From Trematomus loennbergii (lineage: Eukaryota > Chordata > Actinopteri > Perciformes > Nototheniidae): a stretch of 64,000 nt of DNA. The stretch's first letter is position 1, and each line of letters begins with the position of its first letter. The notes under the pieces were generated by a model. The model was given only the letters and a program-made list of their open reading frames with translations, was not told the origin of the DNA and ran no database searches. Location: assembly GCA_012861695.1 (NCBI GenBank), contig JAAOOA010000272.1:1-64000 (forward strand), read 5' to 3'. The position numbers and the translations under genes were made by a program. Positions 24,277 to 35,800 of the stretch are shown here, piece after piece.

Positions 24277-25060
24277 TGTTAATTTCGAACTATGACGAAC
24301 GAAATATGTTCGTCAACGACCTTTTTTTCCATGACTAAAAACGAGACGATGACGAGACGGCACCGACGGCAGTAAACAATAACTGTAACGAAATCAACAT
24401 GCAATATCGTTGACGAAAAGTGACGAGACGAAAATGTAGTTTACTATATAAAAATATGGCAAAATCTTTCTTTACTTTCGTTGACGAAAAATGAGGAAAC
24501 GAAATATTATCAAAGATAACGTTACATCTCTGATAGTCAGTTTTTCTCCCAGCAGTTCAATTTCCGGTGCTGCGGCTGGGCAGGAGCTGTGTGTCTGTGC
24601 TGCGCGCGGCGGTCGTTCTTATTATACATCGATGGCGGCGGTACATTTGAATTACACCGGGCCAGCCATAGATATATATATATAAACAGATGACTCACCC
24701 GCGCTGCTGGCCAACGGAGCAGTAGGGCCTGGCCATGGATGTATAATAAGAGGGCCTGGCTCATTTCGTGGCGGCCATCTTGCCACAGGAAGCTCGCTCA
24801 TTCATAACATTATGTCGATGGTGCACTATTGAAATAACCATAGCTTGCTCAATTTTCAACCAATTTTCAAACGGTTTGGTTTGTTATAAACATCAAATAT
24901 GTAGTTATGATACTGCATACTTATAATTATGGACTTTTTTTTCAACATGTCTTGTCTCCTGTATCATAGCCATGCTAAACGTTTATAATAAACCAAACCG
25001 TTTGTAAATCAGTCAAGATTTCAGCGAGGTAAGAGTATTTGTGTGCAGATCACTCACCTT
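24277..25060. repeat. Shared repeat-derived intergenic block (U1)
   Basis: The part up to about 24490 holds repeated gttgacgaaa/tgacgagacg modules typical of a dispersed fish repeat. The part from 24600 to 24790 has two oppositely oriented ttattatacat...atgg modules and a (at)n run. The block recurs at 41030-41820 (U2) and 58577-59375 (U3). No convincing gene is seen. Confidence 0.5.
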
Positions 25061-25268
25061 ACAACAGCCGTAGCAGTAGTTGTTGACTGTGTCGAGATCA
25101 AGCCCCCAGGAAGTGCGCCGGACTCTGAGTAAAATATTCCTTGTGGCCAAACGGCGGTACTACACTTCCGTTAGGTTTACATTCGGTCCTCAAATTGTAA
25201 AATGTGCTATAAACGTTATTCTGAGAGTTATTTTCCTCGGCATTATGAACGCGCATCTAACCCACGGG

Positions 25269-25714
25269 CATACTTGCCAACCTTGAGACCTCAGAAATCG
25301 GGAGCATTTCCAAAACCACCGCGGGGGGGTGCTAGTGGATCGCCGGAGCTGTATTAGATTAACATTAACATGCTTATTGTAGTTGTAAGTGCACTGCCTT
25401 GCGGCCTGTAGCACCATATGTGTGGGCTGGACCTCTATTTTACAGGAAAGGAGTGAGGCTGTGAGCAGAGGGTAGAATTGTCGATTCTTCTGTTTGCTGT
25501 GACTATCTTCCTCACCCTCTCAGACTTTCAGTTGCGCGCGCTACGCTACCATGGAAACCAAACAATGGTGTAGCTGTATTAAAGTCCGAGTGGAAACAGT
25601 CCTGAGTAAATCTGATTTTGTCAGAAATCGGGAGAAATATGACCCCGGGAGGAAACCGGGAGAGGGCAATGAAATCGGGAGTCTCCCGCGAAAATCGGGA
25701 GGGTTGGCAGTATG
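25269..25714. mobile_element. hAT MITE, ancestral copy in U1
   Basis: A 446-bp element has inverted ends catacttgccaacc and ggttggca(a)gtatg, flanked by the 8-bp duplication cccacggg (25261-25268, 25715-25722). It occupies the same site at 42018-42463 (U2) and 59574-61915 (U3, interrupted by a later insertion), so it predates the array. An internal open stretch rich in aatcggga repeats has no known domain. Confidence 0.9.
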
Positions 25715-26289
25715 CCCACGGGACCGCGCCGCCCGGCACGTTCATGTTACGTGTTCAGTATGCGTTTTACCTTACCCATGGATGCACAATAAGAACGGAA
25801 CATATAATCCGAATTTGAAAATACACAACCGGAGAAAATCTGCCACTTCCTTATAGAGCCCCTTCTCCAACACACACGAACGCGCACATGACCAATGAGG
25901 GCACGAGATAAGTTTGTGCACAGATGGAAAGCTGACAGGCAGGTAGGCCATCCAGTTATTTTAGCCGGCCGGCTCAGATGATTGGTCGTGCTTTTTACAG
26001 TATTACGGCTTCCACAGATTACATTTTTTTATGGATTTTTTGTCAAAGCACTTAAAGATATTCATTGCTATCGGGATGTTAAGAGCATGGAATATAACAA
26101 AAAGTGTATCTCGAGCCGGTTTCTCAAACTTACCTACCCTACCTTTAGGTGGAGTTTTAGTGAAGTACTAAACTATATTTATGAATCAGAATACATTTTC
26201 CACCCTGTAAATGTGGTTGTAATAAAAGGTTTCAGACTGAACGGCTCTGGTTGTTCTTGGTGCACACTGCCCCTCAGAGGATGGAAGCA

Positions 26290-26770
26290 AGACATTTATA
26301 GTAGGAAATAAAACTCAAGAGAAATAGAAATCATTTTAATTGTTTTATCACACTGTATCATTACAAACACAGCAAAGGATCAAAAACATCCTTTACGTAA
26401 AATTAAAAAAACAAAAAAATTCTTTCTATTTACATCTATTGTTTAATACAGAAAGTAACTCAATTTACAACAAAAAAAGGAACATATTGTGTCTGGTCCG
26501 TTTTGTTTTATACATTCTGAGCTGTTTTTGACATTTATAGTAGGAAACAAAACTCAAGAGAAACAGAAATAATTTTAATATTTTATCACACTGTACACAA
26601 ACACAGCAAAGGATCAAAAACATCCTTTACGTAAAATTAAAAACAAAAAAATGTTCTTTCTATTTACATCTTATTGTTGAATACAGAAAGTAACTCCATT
26701 TTTTTTTTTTTTAAATGTACATATTGTGTCCGGTCTGTTTTGTTTTTGTTTTATTCATTCGGAGCTTTCT
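26290..26770. repeat. About 240-bp tandem duplication in the 3' flank (U2)
   Basis: The block starting gacatttatagtaggaaa occurs twice (about 26290 and 26529). The first copy ends in ttttatacattctgagctgt, recognisably the same sequence as the end of exon E1 (ttttattcattcggagcttt) and its poly(A) signal. The duplication is present in U2, U3 (44952-45410) and U4 (62505-62970) but absent from A1 and U1, another marker that separates the two groups. Confidence 0.75.
26745..26758 (-). terminator. Poly(A) signal overlapping the cenpc stop codon
   Basis: On the minus strand the stop codon TGA is directly followed by ATAAAAC, giving AATAAA across the stop (gaaTGAATAAAAC). The arrangement is kept in all five E1 copies. 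Confidence 0.6.
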
Positions 26771-26837
26771 GAGATTATTCTTGTGAAGTAAAGAACCGCC
26801 GGCTGAGCACAGACGTTCTGGATGCTGTAAGCACTTC
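26755..26837 (-). CDS. cenpc: cenpc exon E1: end of cupin and stop (U2)
   Basis: After acceptor tttccacag the exon reads GSAYSIQNVCAQPAVLYFTR and a short tail to TGA. This corresponds to the last cupin strands of CENP-C, where a small-residue-rich turn is followed by a Y.I.N strand and a hydrophobic VLYF strand at the very C-terminus. The stop codon overlaps a poly(A) signal (TGAATAAA), so cleavage could occur very close to the stop. Equivalent exons are 5805-5887, 8346-8427, 45408-45489 and 62968-63049. Those of 82 nt have lost one base. Confidence 0.85.
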
Positions 26838-29800
26838 CTGTGGAAACAGAACGGTACAAAATCATTAAAACCATCGAGGCACATCGGACAATTTACTGCT
26901 GAAGAAGAAAAAGGCTCTGGTTTCAGACAGGGGGTGAAAAGAGGTGCTGCAGCACAGGCAGTATGAGAACAAGAGCTTTTTGAACATTAAAGCATGGAGA
27001 CATGTCCCAGTGGAGACACTACATACTAGGGGTGTTGAAATTAACCGTTTCGGCGATGCGGACGTGGACGATTCTGCATCGATGCAGTGACAGAACATAA
27101 TCAATTATAGCGTAGTAACGTTGCTTCCTGATTTTAGAGCCGCGGCTTTACAATAACGTTTTTTTTCTGTCACTTGAATATCAAATCGGTCGTGACGTAG
27201 AGATCAGGGAACAGACGTGACAGCGGCACATCGACTCCAAACACGGAGCAGTCGGCTTTATCCACCAACACAAGAACACCAGTCCAGAACCAACAGCAGA
27301 AGGACCCGCTCTGAATCGGTCCGTGTCGCTGCGGCTCAGACACACAGGGATTTATGTTTTAAAAAATACTCGCGTTACAATCATGTCAGGTTTTTGGTGG
27401 ATTTAGTTAAGTCTTGGATTGCAGAGTATGAATGTCCTCTTGCTATTTTCAGACGATATATACACATGTGTTAAGTTTGTGAAGGCAGGAGGAAAAAGCT
27501 TCCGCGATCACCGTCTCCTCTCCGTTCCTCCAAACCCCGGACAGGCTGATAGTGACCTGATAGAAACGTTATTATTCACTTAATCACTGATTGAGATATG
27601 AAGCTAACTTAATCTCCTACAATCATGGGATGTATGTAACAGTAAAACAGAGAATGTAAGTGTGCACCCACATGCAGTATTTTTGTTTTGATATGCTGTT
27701 GTAAACACTCCTGTTGTCTGCTGTGTTCAGACTCATGTCCTGTGTGTGATGCCACAGGACATTCAGTGTCCTTTTTTTAAACAGAAGAGCGTTGCTAGAA
27801 GCTGCAGCTAGACGGCAGAAGCATTCGTTTTTGAGGACGGAACAATTTCACACACAGATACTGTATAGGGAGGCTAGACCTATACAATTGATTTACTTTG
27901 GTTTATCAATTAATGTCAATACATTTATGTTATTGATTTCTGAAGCACTTTCTAAATAATAATAATTACTACATGTATTCATTGATGAAAAAGAAGCCAT
28001 GTGCAGTAATATAGAAAATTGAGGATGCAACGCATTGGTATGAATCGAATAATCTTAATCGAATCGTGAGACCAGTGAAGATGCACAGCCCTACTAAATA
28101 CTGATATGAAAATGAGCAGAATGGGGCCTCTTCAGAACTGAATAATGTTGTGTTTTAAGTAGGGCTGTCAAGTTCACGCGTTAATAACACCACTAATTAT
28201 TTTAACGTGCGATTAACGCATGTGTATTTGTCCTCGGCCCGCCCCGTAGTTTCAGAGCCCAAAGGCTTGACGTTGTTGTTGTTGTTGTTAGTTGGATGGT
28301 GGGAGATTCTAGCGAGAGATATGGATACAAGAAAAGGTGTTTTAAACAGCAAGCCAAGCACCAGCTGATGCCGACAGCCCCCTCCTGCCGCTCGCTTTGC
28401 CGGGGAGACGCCTGGACAACAACAGCGATAGCTAAATGGGTGGCTACAGCTTAACATTGTGGAGGACGAGGGGCTGCGTGAGATCATTCGGATCGCATCC
28501 AACGTGTCGACTGCACATCACAGCGCATTATTTTGACCCTAGGTGGGAACTTCAGTCTCATGCTTTGACTGTTATGAAGACAGAGGAGCGGCATTTCGCT
28601 GACAACTGTAAACAGGCTTGTTTGTTTGAGCAACTGGCTCAGTGCAGAGAAGTACACAGGGTTGGTGTGTGTGTGTGAGTGAGAGTGAGTGAGAGTGAGA
28701 GTGAGTGAGTGAGTGAGTGAGAGAGAGAGAGAGAGAGGTTCCAGGTTGTTGTGTTGAGAATATTCAGGAGAATATTTGTCATTGTTCCAATGATAATAAA
28801 CAAACATTTGCATAAAGCATATTTGTCCACTCATATGTTGATAAGAGTATTAAAAACTTGAAAAATATTCCTCTAAGGTACATTTAGAACAGATAAAACA
28901 TTTGCGATTAACTATGGACATCATGCGATTAATCGCGATTAAATATTTTAATCGACTGACAGCCCTAGTTTTAAGTGTGTAATTTTACCCTGTGTAAAGT
29001 GACCCTTAAATGCGCGTTATAAATCAAATGTATTATTTATATTCTTACCGCATGGCACCATGAAGGATTGTCCAGGGTTGAAGCGGGATTCCCTGCCGTT
29101 GATGGTCACACTCACAGAGCTTGTTAATAAGTTAAAAACCTTTATAAAGAAAAACAATGACAGAAATGATTAGTATTAAGACACTAGAGAGGACAGTGAG
29201 TATAACGCAGAGATGTGGGAGGGTACTGACGTTGGCGGCGCTGTGGTCCACCAGCAGAGGTTTCTTCATGAAGGAGCCCAGCAGCATCTTCCCGTTGCAG
29301 AATGATCCGCTGCTAACGTCCATCGTGAAGCCGATCGCCCGGCCCTGATAGCAGAACCACTCGAACTGATCCGGGAAGATCTCAGTACTCTCTACTACAA
29401 ACAGAACAGAAAAATGTATTTAAAGACCAAGAACGACTGCAGGAGAGGGGAGCGTGCTTTGAGATCAGCTGCTGGGCTCTCAGAAGAGGGGGAGGAAAAG
29501 AGAGCTCCGTTTTTTATTCTTATATGATTATATTGAGTCGTTATTCATTTGTTTTAAAGCTCACTAAATAACAAAGAAGACCTCTGACCTGCACTTTTCT
29601 AATTTTGTCCGGAAGATTTCAACTTTAACGGACATGTTGACCGGTGAAAAAAAAATCTAACTGAAACTCTGCCGCACGGTCCCCTCGTCCCTTGCAAGAG
29701 GGAGAGGTGGGTGTTGGGCCGTTTGCAGGTGGAGCGTTGCCCATGTAGGCGGAGCGTCACCGCCCACTAAAATCTGTATCCGCTCGGTGTAGCCCCGTTT

Positions 29801-32800
29801 TTAAAAGATTTGGGTACGGAGGAAAAGAGAGAGGGTTTTATTTTCTGACGCTGCGTGAGTTCCCCGACGCACCGGGGACACATATTTATGTATAAAAGAC
29901 ATCACAAAGTGCATTTTGCATGATAGGTCCCCTTTAAGGGAGATAACGGCTGCTCAAGGTTGGGCATCTGCGTCAGAGGGCAAAAGGTAAACATGTATAC
30001 AGAATTATTCCCTGACATATATATATATTTCCTCACCTTTGACAGGCAGCGCCCAGAGGTTCCTGAACCACTCGGCCAGGTTGGCTTTGTCCTTGGTCAG
30101 CAGGGTCATCGGTTTGAGCGGAGGAGCGCACAGATCTGACAGAGAGAGAGCCACCTGCACTGTGGAATTCGGCAAAACTGGAACAAAGGAAAGAAGATAC
30201 CATTATATAAAATGAAAGAGGGATGGGTAACGACTAAACCAGCAGATGGAGCTGTTTCTACTGGTAGCATCAGATACATATTGACGCTATATTTGATTAT
30301 TTAATGAATACTGTGGTGGATATTTTGAATTATGGTTCTCTTTGTCCAGTGTCGAAGCCTGATATGGGAAATGTATCACTATCAGCGTTTCCGCCAGGGG
30401 GGCGTCTTGCCGTCATTTGACAAAAAAATTATAATTCGAGAGAAGATCGAGAGTTTTTATCGCTTGAAATGACGAAAAGGAAAAAGGACAAGGACATTAG
30501 GGCTGAGATTAATCGATTTTAAATCGAAATCGCGATTTGAAATGATGCAATTATTTAATTTTTTTGTTTGTTCTTCTTGTGTGTCAGTCATCCACACCAA
30601 TCAGAAGTGCTGTGCTCCACATGTACCAGTCATTGTTAACCAATCAGAAGTGGCCCATGATAGTAGGTGATAGACAGAGATTGATCCAATCACCTGCCAA
30701 GTATTTTTGAAATACTTTTCCAAATGGCTTCCAATGGAGCGTTTCCTAGATGGTTTGGTGAAGCAAAGCCTCTGAGTCAGGTTAGTAATGCTCCATCACA
30801 TGTTTCACATCTATTACAGGGTGGATCTTAAACTGAAGCTTGACTTTAAAGCAACCCAACGGAGGTTTCATGTAAGTTTAGTTCTTTCACTCGTAGCTCG
30901 GGCTGCGGGGGTGCTAGAGACGGGAGCACGTTGATACGACCTTCCTAGCCGGAGATACGCATTTTACAATAAACTTCCGTTGGGTCGCTTAAAAACAAAT
31001 ATCGCAAATCGAATCACAATATCTGTCAGAAAAATCGCAATTACATTATTTCCCCAAATCGTGCAGCCCTAAAGGACATCCCTCTGTTGGAGGGGCAAAG
31101 GAGTCTGGTGGGATTCTTTTCGCCGCCAGCAAAGCGTGTTCCCGTGACGGAAAGTGTACTGCCGGCGAGCCTTGACGGGGGTGCTAGTGGAGCACGCGCG
31201 TGAACTGCGAGCACCGGAGCCTCGCAGCGCGAAACTGAGGCTCCGTGATAAACTGTGGTAACATGAAGAGCCGTTTAGGAGCCGAAAGAGCCGGCACTTC
31301 TTAGTGACTCGTCAAACTAAAAAAGTGCCAGTATTCCCATCACTAATACGTAAAGAGATAGTGGGTGTTTCTCATCGCGAGTACGCTTGCTTGGTAGCAC
31401 ATGTCTGCCGAGCATCTTGCTTCAGAAGCGAGTCAAGAATACTTCCTGCCATTCGGAAAACAAAGAGTGGAACAGGCTAGCAAGTGTGCAGGTGTGCGTC
31501 ATATGAGAGGCCCCCGCCTTACATCTTCCGCCACAGATTTGGGGAAATTGGTCCGTGCGCAAAGCATTGTGGGGATTTTAAGACCGCGAAGTCTACTCAT
31601 TAGTGATGGGAATTCCGCTCTTCTTGGTGAGCCGGATCATTTGGCTCGGCTCACCAAGAAGAGCCGGCTCTTTCGGCTCCCAAACGGCTCTTCAGTTTAC
31701 CACATATTATACCTTTTATAATTCAATCAAATGTAGCCCTGTTTTGACTAATGATTTATATGTGTACACATCACATAAATTATTCAATACATCCTTTGTA
31801 CTGAAGTATTCAAAAGTAAAAATTACATGTTTAATATCAATTATTTGCTCCATGTGGCCAATTGTTTTCATTGCATTTACAGACCCTTGTATCTCTCTGA
31901 TACCACCCAATGAATGCACAGACTTGCTTGTAGAACCACGCTACACAAAGCAGATAGCAACACCTATAAAAACTTAAGCATAGACATTTAAAAAAAAGGG
32001 GCTACTGTATCGACATTTTAAAATTATATTTAAAGAAAAGGCCCTGACAAAACAGCAGGGCTCTATTTCAGTATTAACTATAGAAAAAAAGACAGCAACA
32101 GCTGACATCAAATCTTTGCTGAGCCCAAGGATAATCATAAATAAATAACAGTGAAAATAAATATATTGCAATGCTCAGTACAGCAGTATCCAACCGTCTC
32201 TAATCATAAAAAACATAATACAAATAAATGTATTGCAATGCTCAAAACAGCAGCATCCAACAGTCTCTAATCCTTGGATATGACATGCCACTGCATGCAT
32301 GCACGGAGCAGCTGTAGTGCGGAGATCATCATATCATTCTGTCTTGTATTACTTAACAAAAAATAACAAAAACAAAAAAACGGCTCGTTCGCGGGCGCGA
32401 GCCGGCTCCCGTCGTTCACTTAAAAGAGCCGGCTCTTTGAGCCGGCTCGTTCGCGACCGACACATCACTACTACTCATGTGCAGCCTCGATATTTCTCCA
32501 AACGGAGTACGCCGGGCTCGGTAGATTTCCAAGTATGCTGGAGATTGGAACAGTACTTCGGCGGCACTCGATGACGTAGTATGCTTGAAATAGTGGCTCT
32601 GCAGCAGCTTTACTCGCGATTGAGAAACACCCAGTATCTATAAGGGACGGCTCAATTCAAAATTCAAGTCACGTGACACAACGTGACGTCACAACCGCCT
32701 CGCTCTCGGGGTGGACGCCCTCTCAGCCCCGGTCTGGCGGAAACACTGATCACTATTCTTGCTGTTTTTATTCCAGATTTATCAAAGTGTGATTATTATT

Positions 32801-35800
32801 AATTCCTTAATACCAATAGTCGTGGTTCCCCATCATAAACCTGACAACATTTTCAAAGAGATAAGGGTTGGTGACATTGTGTGGGGAAAGAAACTTAGGT
32901 TAGGTAAATATAAGAACATTTGGTATACATTAAAGTATATTGTAAATTGTTAAATGTTTAAAAACATACTCAAGCTGTCGTCCTCGTACTGCTCCAGAAC
33001 AATCATGGAGGACGGCCCACTTCTCAAGAGCCTCGACCTGTGGGAAAATAGTGGGAAATATAAACGTATATCGACAGTAAGAGGGAGATATTAAGAGAGA
33101 CTCAGACTCAGCCTCACCGATCCACTGAATGACGCTGTGGCCCCTCATCCTGGGGGCTGCTGTGGTGTATGAGGTCGTTAGGAGTACTGTGTACAGATAG
33201 AGAGAGATATAAAGATGGATTATATATCACAAGTGTTGTGATAGAATTAAAATCAAGACGAAAAAATGTATTAGCAGAATAACCTAACTAACCAAAACAT
33301 GGGAATACCTAGCTGCGTTTTTTTTTGTCTTCTAATGTTTAGGTTTTTTTTTGTATCTTTATCCGGTCATTGTGTCTTTGGATTAACTTAAAAACAGATA
33401 AAAAAGATATTTCATTATATGACAATAATAATAACAATAATGATAATAATTTTAAATGCTATAACAATTATAATGAGAAATGAAGCTTAGCGCAAGTTCA
33501 ACCAGGAAGACCGTCTTTACTCATTCATTAACTATTTCCATGTAACTACTCTCTCTCTCCTCTCAATAAGTGATCGGGGCGTCACTCTCCATCTTAACCA
33601 ATCACTTCGCTCTATTCTCACAAGCCTATCATAGCGCTCCGCTAAACCTTTAAAATCTGCTCTCCCCCTCTGACAGCTGTCATTTCAGGTGACTCTACGC
33701 AACCCTCCTCCCCCCCTTTTCACCTCCTGTCCCTTTGAATCCAGGGTCAAGCTAAGCCCCTCCCCTTCAGACCGACCCCAACCATCCATTCACTACCACC
33801 AGGGTCAAGCTAAGCCCCTCCCCTTCAGACCGAACCCAACCATCCATTCACCACCACCAGGGTCAAGCTAAGCCCCTCCCCTTCAGACCGAACCCAACTA
33901 TCCATTCACCACCACCAGGGTCAAGCTAAGCCCCTCCCCTTCAGACCGAACCCAACCATCCATTCACCACCACAGGGTCAAGCTAAGCCCCTCCCCTTCA
34001 GACCGACCCCAACCATCCATTCACCACCACCAGGGTCAAGCTAAGCCCTCCCCTTCAGACCGAACCCAACCATCCATTCACCACCACCAGGGTCAAGCTA
34101 AGCCCCTCCCCTTCAGACCGACCCCAACCATCCATTCACCACCACCAGGGTCAAGCTAAGCCCCTCCCCTTCAGACCGACCCCAACCATCCATTCACCAC
34201 CACCAGGGTCAAGCTAAGCCCCTCCCCTTCAGACCGACCCCAACCATCCATTCACCACCACCAGGATCAAGCTAAGCCCCTCCCCTTCAGACCGAACTCA
34301 ACCACCATCACCAGGGTCTAGACCCCGGGGGGTTTCATCGGATCGGGTCTCCCCTCCCGAATGATACTCCTGCACAACGGGGGCTAATCGCCAAAACTCC
34401 ATTACATTCATTTGTGTATTCCTGGCAATAAATATGTATTCTTTCATCAAAACCGTCTCTCCTGATTGAAATATCATTATTATCAGTTTACATAAAAATA
34501 GGATGAGAAATGAAACCGTCTTGTTATCTGAACATGGACTTCTAGGAATTTATTTATTTGTTTTACTTTATTATTTTATTTTATCCCTGTAAATGGGTGT
34601 ATGTATGTATATGTGTACATATGTATGTGTATGTATATATAGAATTTAGTTTATCGGTGTGAGTATTAATTACGGAATTATCTTTTATTTACTTAACCTT
34701 AACGGGAGGGCTACCTCTGTGTAAACTCTGCTTTCTGCCCTCCGCTTCTACTCATTGTTTGTTTTTCTAGATGTATAAACTGTCTAAATTGTTGAAATAG
34801 TAGAATAAATAATAAAATATATATATATTTTGTGTGTTCTGACAAATATATCCTGCTATATACCTGAACACGGGACAGTCAGCGGGAGGGATTTCCTGCA
34901 CAGGACGCTCCGGCACTATCCGTCTCCGCAGAGGTCTCTTCATCCGACCTCTGCCCACACTCGGGGGCTCTTTTGAAGAGAACATGTCTTCAGAGGCGGC
35001 CCGAGATCTCTTCAGCGGAGACTGTGGGTGTAGGAGCGGCACGGAGGAACTCTCTTTGGGAGGTGGAGGAGATCTGATGCGTTTCTTCCTTTCTTTCCGA
35101 GGTTTGGGCTTCTGCTGCTGAGGGGAGACGCTCTCCACGTCCTGCACCGTCCACCAGCTCCCGGGGGCTCTCCTGCCCCGCCTTACTGCGCTGAGAGGCT
35201 CCTTCCTTTGAGGCTCCTTCCTTTGAGGCTCCTTCCTTTGAGGCACTTCCTTCTTACTGGAGACATGATGGTATACTTTTTGAAACGGCTTCTCCCCTGT
35301 TGAAGGCAAAGCAAGTTTATTTATATAGCATATAGCTTTTTAGCAGACATAGTTTTCTATGACTTCACTTTCTTTCTACTTTCTTGTTTAACTTATCCTT
35401 TAGTTATTTCAAGTGTTTCGTGCTAAACGAACCCCCCTTTGGAACATTAGAATCTGACCCCATGGTACCTTTTAGTAAAAAGAGTTCAAATACATGTTGC
35501 TTTTACTTCAATGCGACCTTAACTGCTGGATTTGTACTTGCAGGGTATAAGCAGGAATCCTGAAGTCAAATGTAAAACCTTTTAAGACCTTTTTTAAGAC
35601 CCTTTCCATACATTTTAAGACCTCATCACCACTTTGAGTTTTAACCGGTTACCTTGGCGACACACTTTACTATATACAGTATTGATTGTCCTTCCTCCTT
35701 ATCTTCCAACCATTTGGACGCAGACTTGCATTTCCCCATAACGATGTTGCTTAGCAACCGGCGTAAACGGACCATCGCGCGCTATCAAGCAGTGAGCGTG

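Larger units (their letters stand above)
8054..26143 (-). repeat. Array unit U1 (about 18.1 kb)
   Basis: This is the first full-length unit. It starts at the cenpc 3' flank (tttagtggag, one g shorter than the other units) and ends at ctaccctacc just before the next tttaggtggag at 26144. It carries 11 cenpc-like exons on the minus strand. Private insertions absent from U2 and U3 are at 12873-13387, 14340-14799, 16480-17595 and 21201-24268. It lacks insertions shared by U2 and U3 (the 58-bp minisatellite, the cagggtat element, the 808-bp hAT element), so it split from the others earlier. Confidence 0.9.

Noticed and set aside
28661..28834. Serine-rich protein frames on the minus strand (also 47215-47527)
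   Set aside because: They read through a GT/GA microsatellite inside a hAT element. The serine and leucine/threonine runs reflect simple repeats.
29157..29348. Plus-strand frame MTEMISIKTLERTVS over the cupin exon E3
   Set aside because: It is the antisense shadow of cenpc exon E3, which has correct splice sites and phase on the minus strand.
33689..33871. Proline-rich frame at the start of the 58-bp minisatellite (also 51065)
   Set aside because: The 58-bp period breaks the frame in every unit, and no exon signals flank it.
1881..34320. CRISPR-like arrays from the regular repeats
   Set aside because: The repeats are contiguous minisatellites without unique spacers, in a eukaryotic genome.
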